DNA from: Siniperca chuatsi | Taxonomy: Eukaryota > Chordata > Actinopteri > Centrarchiformes > Sinipercidae | Direction of reading: 5' to 3' | Assembly (NCBI RefSeq): GCF_020085105.1 | Contig: NC_058045.1 | Location: 10,309,833-10,373,832, forward strand | DNA: 64,000 nt | Shown here: piece by piece, positions 22,618-36,400 of the stretch | How the letters are laid out: each line of letters opens with the position of its first letter | How positions within the stretch are numbered: position 1 is the first letter of the stretch | Notes under the pieces: model-generated | Seen by the model: the letters and a program-made list of their open reading frames with translations, nothing else | Told to the model about the DNA's origin: nothing | Databases searched by the model: none | Translations under genes and position numbers: made by a program

Positions 22618-25481
22618 CTATTTGGAGAGTTTGCTGATGACACGGATCAGTGCTCCATTTTCATCTTTAAGACGCTGGTTGTCTGCTCTCAGGTCAACCA
22701 GAACCTGGTGGTAAAAATGGAGCTCACATTAACAACAAATCAAAATACAAAACCAGTTTGAATTTCATTTTATTGCTTTTTTTCCATGTCAGTGAAATGC
22801 GATATTGGATGTTAAGATTACATATTATCGGCAGTTTTCACAGCAGACAGTTTGACGTTATCGCTGTTTAATTTAAATGTTGCAGTAAGCAGCGACAGTG
22901 TGACAGTGAGCCAGCACACACAATACCAGGAACCTTATTAATTACATCTATTCTTTTTATCCACTGTGAGATGTCAAAATGTCTATTAAACAGCTACAGA
23001 AAGGTTACACTGTTAATGGGCCACTTGAAGGGAGGGGGCTGATTTATTCATATCACTGCATAAATGTGTCTAACAAAGCTGTTACCACAAAATTTAAAAG
23101 GAAGCAGGACTTTTAATTAATGTTGTGTTAAATACAGTTTAGTGGGGTAATTCTTAAGTTGTTACGTTTTCTGTAAACCACAAGGACGGTGATCTTTGCT
23201 GCCATGCTTGCATAACTTTGGTCATGAAATGATGCATCAACGTTTATTCTGATGAAGACATAGTTTGGGTGAAATGTGGAAAAACAAAGCACATGGGTCA
23301 TAATTTCAGTTGTTACCCATCCTGCTACAGAGTCTTGTGGATATCTGGCTTTAGCATGGGCAAGAAGTTTGATATTAGAAACTGAACTAATAAGATCCTT
23401 ACATACAGTAATTGTTCTCATTTACCAAAACGGTGTACTGCATATTACCTAGAACTAGTGTGAAGTCGTGTTTGAATCCTCTACAGGACACACTGACGTG
23501 TCAAAAGCCTAAAACCAGGAGCTTAAAAAAAGTCTGGTGGCAGAGAACTAGAAATAACAGCACAGAAATTGTTTTCAATCACATTTAAAAGAGAGTATTT
23601 TATTAAAAATAAAAATGTAGTAATCCAAATAAAATATTTTTTTGCATCCTAGAATCAGATCATGTTAAAAAAAATTTTAAAGGAATAGTTTGACATTTAG
23701 GGAAATACACTTATTTGCTTTCAGTGGTGGAAAGTAACATTTACTCAAGTACTGTATTTAAGTACAGTTTTGAGGTACTTGCACTTTACTTGAGTATTTC
23801 CATTTTCTGTTACTTTATACTTCTACTCCACTACATTTATTTGACATTAGTTACTAATTACTTTTCAGTTGAAGATTTAACATTAAAAACATCTGATAAG
23901 CTTCTAAAATTCAACACATTGTTAAAGATTAAACCAGTGGTTCTCCTTTTCGGTTTATAACCCCTTATAAGTGTAGTTGCGTCTCCTCCTCATGTTTCAG
24001 ATATCTGTGAGTTGTTAGCAGTTCCACCAAAGAGACATTTCCCCTCTAAACTTCTCAGATATTTTCATTTAAATAATTGTTCGAGGCTCAAAGAGGTAAC
24101 AAAGAATGAGTACTTATACTTATGATAACTCATGTATTTTTACTTAGGTAGGAATGTGAATACAATACTTTTACTTGTAATGGGGTCTTTTTACATTGTT
24201 GTATTGATACTTTCCCTAAAGTAAAGGATCTGAATACTTCCTCCATCACTGTTTGCTTTGTTGCTGAGAGTCAGATGAGAAGATCGATACCACTCATGTC
24301 TGTCCACTAAATATGAAGCTACAGCCAGCAGCCTGTTAGCTTAGCTTAGCATTAAGACTGGAAATTGGAAACGGGAGGAAACAGCTAGCCTGACTCTGTA
24401 CGAAGGTAACACAATCGGCCTACCAGCACCCTCCAGACCTCACTAATTAACACGTTATATCTCATCTGTTTAATCGGTACAAAAGCTGAAGTGTAAAAAC
24501 AACAAAATGAGTCTTTAAAATGAGTGGTGTGTACCTTGATATCGCTTACCAGATGGTAGCAGTGAAAATAAATGATGGCTTGGATGAGTGTCATCTCTGA
24601 TAATGGCTTGTAGCATCATATAGCTCATCCAGGTATGGCTGATTGCTCTGTATTATTTTGGAGGCCTGCTTAACAACAAGCAGGCACCCAGCAGAGACTC
24701 CAGTCCAGAGACTGAAGTTACCTTTAGACAGAGCCAGGCTAGTTTCCCCTTGTCTGCAGTCCTTATGCTAAGCTAAGATAAACGGCTGCTGGCAGTACAT
24801 TAGATAGTAGAAGTATCGTACAGACATGAGAGTGGTATCAATCTTCTCATCTAACTCCCGGCATAAGCATAGTTCCCAAAATGTTGAACTATTCCTTTAA
24901 AGAAAAGGACTTACATTCTTTACCTATTCATTCTGTATTACTGGAAACGTTGGACAATTTATAAATAAGGCATTTCACATCCACAATTATGAGAGTGCAA
25001 AGATCAGATGGGAAAAAATACCCGGTTGAGGTAGTTGTTAGGCTGGCAAACAGAAACATCCAGTAATGTGAACAACCAAATCAACCCATCATGTAACAGA
25101 TAAAAAAAAAGATCAAACCTTCCGTGTACTGTATAAAACAACTCCACAGTGTACCTCCACAACACTGCTGGCCTGCACAAGCTAAAGCCAAGCTAATCAA
25201 GCAGAAGCATGCAAAGTGTCTGTGGCCATGATAAGATTCATTCTGAATGTCTCCTCACCTTCAGCTCCTCCTCCAGCTCTGCCATTCGCCGCTCCAACAT
25301 CCTCCGGTCCTGATGCCAGGGAAACGTGAGGGAGAGTGGGGGGCAGAGAGGAAGTGATGTAGAGAAGGAGGAGGATCACAAAAGGTTAGTGAAAACAGGT
25401 GAGAAAATGGTTCAAGTGGGGGGAAGAGAGGAGAGAGCGTCAACACACAGCAGGGGTGGCAGTAGTGAGGCAGTTGAAGCT

Positions 25482-25514
<33 letters not shown>

Positions 25515-27373
25515 GGTAACATCATCAGCAGGGATGCATTACCTTTCTCTCCAGGTCCAGCAAGGCTGAACAGTCAGTGAAGCGCTCCTGTCTCTGTTGG
25601 ATACAACAAATCAATAACATTACCATCATCACCAACAGTAGGTTTACCTGATCACTAGAAGGCCTGTGTGCATAAAGACATTACGAATATCAATATATAT
25701 ATCTTGATATGGATGTTCTCTTTTGCTCATTTGCATTTCCAATTAAAGCAAGACTGCAACTTTTGCTGAACAACAACCACTGCGTCCACAAGTGACAAGT
25801 ACAGGATGGTGGTAAAGAGTGAAACATAGTGTAACAGTAGCAAGTTAACACAGCATTATCTGTGTTTGCTAACAGTAGCTACTGGTCTCTCTGTCTCTGT
25901 GTTTCTCTCTCTGTCTGTCTTTCTCTCTGTGTTTCTCTTTCTGTGTTTGTCTGTCTCTCTCTCTCTGTCTGTCTTTCTCTCTGTGTTTCTCTCTCTCTCT
26001 CTGTCTGTCTCTGTCTGTCTGTCTCTGTGTCTGCGTCTCTCTCTCTCTCACCCTCTGTCTCTCTCTCTCACCCTCTGTCTCTCTCTCTCCCTCTCTCTGT
26101 CTGTCTGTCTCTCTCTCTGTCTGTCTCTGTGTCTCTCTCTCTCTGTCTGTCTCTGTGTCTCTCTCTCTGTGTCTGCGTGTCTCTCTCTCTCTCTCACCCT
26201 CTGTCGCTCTCACCCTCTGTCTCCCTCTATCTCTGTCTCTCCCTCTGTCTCTCCTTTGAAAGACATCATCATCTTTGGGCAATCTGACAGAGTGAGTGAA
26301 AGGGAACTACACTACACATTATACAGGGAATTGTACTTAGGGGCAAAATACAAAACAATTTGAACACAACTCAGGTCATTCTTTCCTCTGGCAGCTATCT
26401 AAATCTAAATCTCTGTTATGGACCATTGATTGCAAAATATTTTTATAATGTATATGTATAAATCACGGGGTAATTTCAGGTATGAATAGGGAATATTAAT
26501 TCTCACTAGAGAACACAAAAACGCTGCACACGCTATACGATGAATAGTGACTGATTTCGATGAATGTTGTCTCCTGCTGAAGTACAATGTGTTTACTTTT
26601 GTGAAAAAAACCCTGAAATGTTTATGTGACGTGCTTAAATGTGGCGTAACAGGAACACAAGTAGAGACGAGTCATTAAGTCAGTGAACTGACTCAGTCAT
26701 TTACACAGCAATATCTTGCTAACGTTAGCCACCATAAGCTATTGGTCATACCAGACTAAGTAAGGCTCTAGAGGTATAACCCCTGAGTGCACTGATGAGG
26801 TCAAGGGTGCACCGTATTACTAATGAATTTAACTTTTCATCTTTTCGACTGAATTAGTTCTTCTTATATTCTAATATTTCCACATTCTCGCTTTTGATGT
26901 CACACAACAATGTTTAAACCAAGATTCAAATCTTGAGGGCTTTAACATTTGCTTTGTTTTTCCAAGGACTAAAAAACAGAGAGAAAGAGATGTTTGTTGC
27001 GTTTCCATCTTCAAAAATATGATTTGGGATAAAAAGAATAAGGTTTGGATAGGCAGCATAACATGTGATAGCCACATGAACTGAACATAGAAACAGGAAG
27101 TCCAAAAAAGATAAATACTGGCCACAATTATAGAACCTGTCGATTACCAGTCTGACCACTTTAAGATGCTTCCTTTTGTCTTTGCATGGGGAAAGATTGC
27201 AATAATAGTTTAATTAATAAATAATTAAATAATAGTCTTTAACTCAAAGTGCGTCTGTGTCATTACCTGTGTGGCCTTTTCTAGGTCCAGTCTAGTCTGA
27301 CTGACAATCCTCTGGGTGTCCTGCAGCTGAGACTGGAGCTGACTGTTTTCTCTGGAGACCTCCTCGAACAACT

Positions 27374-27430
<57 letters not shown>

Positions 27431-30400
27431 CAGTAAATAACTGGGACAAACAAGAAAAAAATTGTGACCTCAATATCAGTTTTGTTTGCTGACCTTCTTA
27501 AAATCCTTGGTCTCAGAGCCTTCTCCCTGGGTACAGTCGTTATAGGATATGTCCGACCTGAGTAGAGGACAGAGTTTAGAGGTCAGAGATACAGCTATCA
27601 TAGAGACTGTGCTGACAGAATGAACAAATAGGGCAAATCAAACAGGTCAAAGGCTGAATTCATACCTGGAACTCAAGTGTTGGTCTGTCTGTAAACAGAG
27701 AAAACAAGCAAACAAGTTATGGCCAGTGTCTTAGGTTAAAGTCCACTGAGACCACATATAAACACACACACCTGTGGATCCAGCCCACTGCCTGAGAACT
27801 CTTCCTCTCCACTGGGATCATTGTCATCACTCTGCAGATGACACAGACAGCACAACATGTTCTTATAAAACACTAAAGTCAAGTTACGAAATTGTTTTTT
27901 TATTGCTACTCATTTTATCCAACTTCCCTTTACATTTAACTACTGCTGAATCTGTCTTTTCTTGTTAGCATGGTTTGGTATCCGTCCTGCATCTATTTTC
28001 CAGACAAAAAGATGTCTGCCGTGTTTACCTCCCCGGTCCTCTGTGCCTTCCTTCTGGCCCGAGCTTGTCTCCTCTCCCTGCGCTCCCTGGCCCATCGCTC
28101 TGTCTCACTCTCCCCTGTGCTGGCCTCAACATCTGGAACAAAGCCAGACAGAAGGCAGTCGTTTAAAAGCAAATCAAATAGTTCAACAAACACCACATCA
28201 TCAAGCTCTACATTTTGTTAGCAAAGGGAAATGGTGATGCACACCTCTCCTGTCAGATGTCTGAGGCCGTGGAGTGCCAGTGGGCTGTGTGAGGCCCAGC
28301 AGGTCGGACTTCTGCAGACTGGCAATACGAGACCTCCAGCTCACTTCCTGTAAACACAGTATCCCCTGCTATGTGATGTCACATGACATTATATAAGAGC
28401 AGCCAACACAGGCCTATAAGTGTGATATATGGCTCTCACCCCCTCCTCTCCCTTCTTCGCTTTTGCTTCTTTCTCTTTCTCTTCCTCCTCCTTCTTGTCT
28501 CTCCCTTTGTTGTCCGTCTTCATCGTCTTCTCTGCCTCCTGCAGATCTGTTAGCGTCACCCCCTTGATATGAAAAAGAGATAACACCATCTCATGTACCA
28601 GACTGACACACAATACTTTTAAAGTTTATAAACTAGAATCTGCAGTGAACATCTGAGCAGGTGACATTTGTACCTGAGTGGAGCGGCGGGACTGACGAGC
28701 GTGTCGGGACCGAGCCTTCCTCTGTGCCTCTGCCTCCTCATCCCGCACTGGTGTCAGATATGATCTACACAAGTCACACACTTTTAGATTCAATGCAGCA
28801 CCATCAGGCCCACAGTTTACAAACATCAGCCCTTTGCCATCCACACACATACACAAAAGCCTCGACTCACTTGCGCCTCTGCTTGGTCTCCTGCTCGCCT
28901 GTGGTCGTGCTCTGAGAGTTGGAGACGGCAGACTGATCCTTCTTTTCTGTCTGTTCCTGAGGAAGTCTTAGGGCGAAAGATAAGAGGTGGCTATCAGATC
29001 TTTCAGATAAGTGAGGAAATTTCTTTTGGAAAATGAGTATAAAACTGAAATACCTCTGGCCCAAGACACTATTAAAGCGACTGAGTCCAGTAGAGCTTGT
29101 TCCTGTGCTAGCTGAGGTCACAGTGGGGTCATCCAGTCTCTTTCCATAAGATGAGCTAGAAAGACAAAGCCCATTGGAAACACAAAGGCATCTTTCACAG
29201 CCACACACACACACACAAATTAGTATTCACTGCTGTGGGAATGTAATAAGCTGTGACACAGCAAAAACAATCACACACAAACAGGAGAGCAAACAAATAC
29301 AAGATGGGAAGTGAGCAGCATGACTGACCTGAGAAGCAAAGAGGGGGTGGAACTAGTGAGATCATTCCCTGATTGACTATGAAGGCGCCGTGTGTAAGAG
29401 GAGCTACGGCTTAGCCAACTGAGGGAGAGACAGGGTGACAAGGGCACATATGCAGTGACTCACTCAAACAGACTCTGATTTCACAAGCACAGAAGCACAT
29501 GAGAGCACAGGCCCACCTGTTGGAGTTGTCAGGGCTGCTGTCTGGAATACTGAAGAGTCTCCGTGTTGGAATGGGCGGTACCCGAGCCAGCCTCGGCTCC
29601 TGAGAACAAGGCATGAGATCGGAGCATTAGTTTTATGTGACTCAGCGAAAGGAAGCTGTGAAAGAAGCCTTTATTTGGAGTCACGTTAGATTTATATAAT
29701 AATAACTGGTTTCATGGGTGTATAAATCCTTGAATCATGTGGTGCGTACCTTGGTGTCAGCCTCAGAGCTGAGGCGGGGGCTGGAGGCAGAGCGGATCAT
29801 TCCCAGGCCAGTGTCTGGAGGTCTGCTGGGGTCCTGGCTGGAGTCGGGCAGTCCGGCTGAGCCCAGAGTCACCGAGCTGCCTGCCTTCCTCAGAGACGTT
29901 CTCCAGGATCCTGGGGCCTCAGTGGCTGGGGGCTTGCTTGGGTCCTGCTACAATCAGTAAAAGTCATCATCTTTATTGTTCAGTATTGTTGTCATGGAGC
30001 TAAAAACAGACTCTTGATGTTCTCTATAAAATATCTCTATATAGTACCTTTTTCGCTTGGCTTGCAGCAGTACTCGTTGACATGGAGGTAGGAAGCAGGC
30101 TGGTGGCGTTGCGTTTGTTGTTCAAGTTGTTGATAATCTCTCTGCTTTTCACTTTCTCTGCAACCACGCAAAGGTCAGCAATTAATGAATCAGTACTAAA
30201 ATCATAAAAGTCATGAAACCCATCTGATAAAACACGTTAGTTCTTAAATACAACTTATCTCTCAGCAGCAGTTTCTCTTACCGGACTCTGCATCGCTCTC
30301 GGATTCGCTCTCCTCCTCCGAGCTGGAGCTACTGGAGGCCTTCCCCTGGCTCTGAGATTGACTCTGTCCCGTCTGGCCTTCCTCCTCCTCATCCTCAGCC

Positions 30401-33400
30401 GGGCTGCTCGGCAGGGCAGGAGACGGGTGCTTCTCGCGCTCATGGAGGCAGATCTTCTCTTTACTGCTCATACGAGAGATAGAAGTCCTGCAGGGGCGGG
30501 GCCAAGGTGGGGTGGAACAACAGGTGGCATGCAGGGAGCTGATCAGTGAGGGCAATCATTCCACGTGCAGCCAATTAGAGCGAGCATGCGCCAATCAACA
30601 CGTCAGTGGGTGGAACAGTGGGTCACTTTCTGTGATGCCATGTGTAGCATTGCTGTCTTATCACTAGATCACCATTTCACGTCACTTCAACCTACAGCTT
30701 TTTACTTAATCACTTATTTCACGCTTTTTTTATGCTCTTTCCTCGGTTTGTGATAATGCAAATTTTTATACAAACCCATGGGCATAAAATAGCAACAGAG
30801 CATCCACATGAATGACGAAACAATGTGTCCCAACCACATACTATATACTAAGTATATGCTTTGTACTAATTACACAGTGTACTATTTTGGCTTTTAGTAT
30901 GCAAGAAATTTACTTAGATGCTTGTGTACTTGAAGTTCTGAACTACTGCCAGTATAAAATTTGAAAACTTTACTAAGAGCTAGTAGGGTTGGGCAATATT
31001 CGTATACAATGAGACAATATAAATGTGTCAACCGTTACAGGATTAAGCATATTGTTAATACAGACGTAACTCTCACTGTATCATCTCTGGGTGTATTAGA
31101 CTGTTGTGGACAATGTTATGTAGTGAGCAATGTGTTTAAGTATCATGATTTGTCAGTTATTTCATTTGGTAGATTAGCCAAAAACAGATATTACTGTCTT
31201 GGTATTTTAATTTTCCAGACAATTCACTGCTTAATGATAGATACTGATATAGTGATTGCAAACCCAAAAGAGCTACTTATAAATGCTCTAAAGTTGATTT
31301 ATTATTTTATTTTATTTTGAAATGAATGCATTGTTTTATTTAATTTTACTTTTCTTACTTTATTTTTGTGTTGGCTTATTTTAGTAAGCCAGAGTTGATT
31401 ATTTCTCTCCCTCTCTGTTGCAGTGTCAGACAGTGTCCATTAAAACCATGCTGGACTTTAGTATGCATGTTGATATTTTAGTGTATACTACATATTTTTC
31501 ATTTCTCCAATGTGTACACACTACATACTGAAAACAGTTAGTACTCAGTATGAACCTGGGACACAAAATGTCGCTGACCGCTACATCTATCCAGTGTCAT
31601 GTCAGTGGATAGAAGTAACGTGGTTCAAAGGAATGCTGGGACTGTTAACATCATACCTGCATGCAAACTGCTGGTACTGGGATTACTGGGATTCAGCTGA
31701 GGAACAGCGTAGCATGTGCCACATACACACACACACATACACGCACACACACACAAACTCATGCCCACACACCAACACACTGGCACTGACCTGCGTGTGC
31801 GTACTGGTACCATGGAGATTTGCGGGCCCGGCTCAATAACAGGAGTCTGTTTCTCTTTCAAGCTGCGTAACTGAAGAGGAATATAAACACACATAAACAC
31901 AGAGAACATTTGCAGCTGTAACACTATCAATCATATCAGGTTTATCTAACTTAGTGAGATAGTTGCGGAGCCTGTGTGAAGGCAGACTCACAGCGTTCTG
32001 TTTCTTCTGTAGCTGCTCCAGTGTGTCCGCAAGGCTCTCATCTGCAACGTCTAGAGGTGTTTGGCCCTACAAGGACATTCACAGTACATCATTAGTCATG
32101 GCAGAAATAGAGGCTTCAATCACAAGAGTTTATGCTAAGGAAAGGTTGTTTGTCTCGCGCTCACCACATTGTTGACGGCACCCATATCACACATGTTGTC
32201 AGCAAGCTGGATGCAGACCTCCTCCTGCCCCCAGTGAGCTGCTGCATGCAGGGGCGTCCACCCGTCTATGTCCATGCTGTCCACATCCACCCCACACTGT
32301 AACAGCACCCTGAGCAAGGCAAGGACAAGGGGAGGGAAGCAAACAAGAGGGGGAGAAGATGAGGAATACCCAGCAGGAGAGGACAAGGCTATGAATAAAA
32401 TCAGTTTGACTTGGTGTGAGACCAAAATAAGACAGAAGCTAACAAGCTGTCATTGCTCTCATGTGTGCGGCCTGATGCTCACTTCAGGACTTCGATGTAG
32501 CCTTTGGCAGCGGCAACGTGCAGAGCGGTCGCCTTGGTGTTTGGGTGAGGTGTGAGAGTGCCACCTCCTGCCAGCACCGCCATGGCGTCCTGGAGCATGA
32601 TCCTCTCCTCCTCCTTTCTGGCCTTGTCCACGTCTATTCCTGTGACGCACACATGAACAGTGGCAATTAAAAAAGGCAGACACACACACAAATTGATTGA
32701 TGAAATCATTGGAAATGATTTTAGACCTTTGAAAATTGAAAAAAAAAAAATCACTTGTCAGTTTCTATAACACATACTGTAAGCTGCAGACAAAAGACAA
32801 AATATTCAGTTTCATATTCGTTTATCCTATATTTGTCATCTGTGATTTCAGTGGCATGATGGAGCTCAACAATGTGTGAATTTGACAGTGATAAAGATAT
32901 AAGCCTGGAGCCGCAGTACACTTCAGTACTATGAAGGTCACAGAACATTTGGTACACGGTGACTTTGTCCTCATTTCTTTGCCTATTTTTGTCTACTCAG
33001 AGCGAAATGTGACCGCTTGTAAAAACAGGACAAAAATGCAAAGCAAGTTTAGGGGTTATATATTAATGAGAATGATTTTAGTGATTTTCAGCTCTAGTTT
33101 TTCGCTCCAAGTAGCCTGGGCTCTGTATTTCTGTATTTTTCTGATTTATGAATTGATTCCGCTCATAGAAAAAGTTTACTGCCAAAGCTGTTGAGAATCA
33201 CTCATTCAAACCACATGGAAATATACAGTAAAGTACCTAACACTCACATTACTTCAAACATCTGCAGCCTCCTTCGAGCTGGCATTTGTAAATTATGATC
33301 TGATACTTCATGTACAGACACATTGTAAGTGTAAAACACCAAAAGCAGCAAATCCTCACATTTGAGAAGCAGGAACAAGTAAATGTTTTTGCTTGAAAAA

Positions 33401-36400
33401 TTACATAAACAAGTTATAATTAATAACTGTTGTTGATATGTAATAAAATTATCATTTTAACTGATGATCACAGAGCCTTGACTGTTGTCAAATTCTCACA
33501 TTAGCGTTAATTCTGATGATAACATAAACACGTGACATACTGAAGTTATCATGTACTTGAGATTATTATAAAGATCACATGCTTATGTCTCAACAGGACT
33601 GACTAGATGCAACATTGGACTTTAGGTTGGAGTGGAGGTGTTAATGTGGGTACGGAGCAATTCCTCACCTTGTTTTTTGATTTCAGCTTTGAGAAGTCTC
33701 TCCATGGCGTCTTCTGTGGCCACGTCAAGAGGAAGCTCTCCTTCACTGTTCACCGCCCCGACGTGAGCGCCGTGCTCTATCAGGTATCTTCAGAGGGAAA
33801 AACACAGTCAACATACAGTGACAGTAAAACCAGAATACAGTGTAATATATATTAGTTTAATGTGTATTACCTGACATCACTGTTGTCTATTACAATATCC
33901 TGTACATTGTCTAGATCTAAACTGACTAAAATTCAATGTAGGCCTATACTTTCTAAATACTCAGGACTACTTGAATTATAATGGCAGTGTCGTGACAGTG
34001 TGGTGACAGTCGGCACTCACTTAGTGATCTGGATGAAGCCGCAGGATGCTGCAGCGTGCAGAGGAGTCCAGCCCTCGTTGTCCCCTCTGTTGACGTCACT
34101 CCCGCTCTCCACCAGAAACTGCACCATCTCAGCATTTTCATCAATGCAGGCCTGCCAGAGGACACACAACCACATGATGAATTGCTATACAAGTGTTTAT
34201 TGTTTGTTGTTCATTATGAGAATCCCTACTATGCACATTAAAAAAATAGAAACCAGACAGCAAACGTCAGTCAGAGTCCAGTTTCAGTACAACAGAGAAG
34301 ATCTTTGACCCACTTCATTTTGGTTTGCTGTGAAAGTCAAAACTGTAGACACTTCCAAAATCTATTAACTTAAACTAAAGCACTGGAGCTAAAACAATGA
34401 CTACTGTGTCTACTTGTTGTAATGACTTTCTGTTAAGTGGGCTGCTAAAAGCCCTCAAGTACTTTCCAAAACAGTCATTTTGTGGCGTGAGTGAAACAGC
34501 GAAGCTATTTAGCTGCTTTTTCCTGAGGCAAGGTCCAGCTAAGATCCCAATGTGATCCAACACAAGTCCCAAAATGAATCACATGAGGGCCTCATGGGAT
34601 TATGTTATGATATGTTGCTTTAATTTCAGCTAATATTTATGAGAGAAAACTTCAGAGGGTGGGATCTGTGAATGCCCCAATTGTTTATACTGCAAAGAAG
34701 CTCCGGTTATTGAGTCATTAAATTAATTCTTAAAGCAAGTCAAAACACTTGGCAGTGAGGTAGGATTATTTTAGCCTGTTTAAATACAAATATTTCAATA
34801 ATTTACTAGAAATAAGTGTTAATCTTGAAAAAACCCCAAAGGCAGATGTCTGCACTAGTATCAAAATAAGTTGATTTGTACTAGAAAGAGAAATGTAAAT
34901 GTAATATGTAATATCCTTCCAACAGTGGAAGTCTGAGGGAGACCAGATTTCATGATAGCTGTTGAGACATTTCACTCAAAACCACAAATGTCAACCTCAT
35001 GGTAGCACTAGAGGAAAAGTCAGGGGATCACCAAAGTCAGTAGGATTTATCCTCTTAGAACCACGAATCTCTGGTCAAACTTTCATGGAAATCCATCAAA
35101 CAGCTGTGGAGCTATTTCAGTCTGGACCACAGTCGTGCCCTGGCCGACCGACCAACATTGCCGTTCCTAGAGCTTGCATGGCTAAAAATACTTGAGAAGA
35201 TTTAGCAGTGAATACCAGCAGGTATCTAAAACAGATAGAAACCAGCCTGAATTGAGTGTTACTAACAAAAACACTATTGATTCTCTACTGATATACACAA
35301 AAAAATAGTCATCTGTACTGGTGTAAGGAAAGGGCAGGCGCATAACTTAATAATAATTTTTACTGGGGGGAAAAAAATTAAGCCAGTCTTTATGAATTCT
35401 TATTGTCCCACTTTGCTTCATGTATTTTCTCACACAGGTGATACTACCCAAACAAGGAACATGTTTCTATGTCGTATTTCATCACTAACAGCTGATGAGA
35501 TGACATCTGCTCAGAACAAGACTGCACTCCATAATGTAATGCGTTTCCAGCCACTCATTATAATCGCCACAGCGGCAAGTGTCTGTAGTCTATAGGCCCG
35601 TCTTAAGCCACCTACTGTAAGAGGCTTTGCTTTTGGGCTAAATCAACTAATCACAAAGCTGCTACAAGTCTCCACCTTCCTTCATAGTGTAAGATAATTA
35701 GTCAGGTAGTAGGGTCGGAAAAAAACGTGGTCATTTTAAGAGCCTGAGATGAGGCTCGTAGATCAAAACGGAGGCAGAACCCTGCAAGTCGAACGCAGCG
35801 TGGGGGGAGCCTTCTGGACAAGTGGGGGCTCCAAGCTGAATGAATGAACAGAGGGTACTTCATGCACCCTGTGCGGTACGAGGGTGCACACAGACAGCCT
35901 CCCAGCAGACTCCTTCACTGGGTCATCAAGTGACTCATTGTGGAAATCGCCTTTGACAACAGCAGCTTTTGCTGTTTGAGGAATGTTTTCCATTTCTTCA
36001 TCCGAAATCCCTAAAGTCCCCACCATGGGGAATTGGCAAAAGGAAGGAGAAAGAGAGACAGAGAGAAGAGGAGGAGGAGGAGGAGGAGGAGGAGGAGGAG
36101 GAGGAGGGCAAAGGAGAGAGAAAGCATAGTGGAGAAGACAGAAAGGCTTTGGATGGAGACGATGGAAAGTTTGGAGAGTGTGGGCCTATATTTAATTCTG
36201 GTTGCCAGGCAACTGATGAGCAACAGGGGAGAAAGGGATGGAGGGCAAGGAGAGGGACCACACTGGGTGATGGACCGACATGTGGATCGGGCCAAAGGAG
36301 GGCACGATCACCCAACATCCAGGCAGGAACATGCTCACTTACTCATCTGAGCTGATCATGGGAACTCCAAAAAAAAAAAAAAAAAAACCCTCCAAAAATT

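Noticed and set aside
25862-26363. Long open frames on both strands (about 137-165 codons)
   Set aside because: They fall in a CT/GTCT low-complexity tract; the peptides are Ser/Leu/Val or Arg/Glu/Thr strings with no domain, inside a ppp1r12c intron.
35969-36355. 128-codon plus-strand frame with poly-Glu
   Set aside because: Produced by the (GAG)13 repeat; no homology and no splice context.
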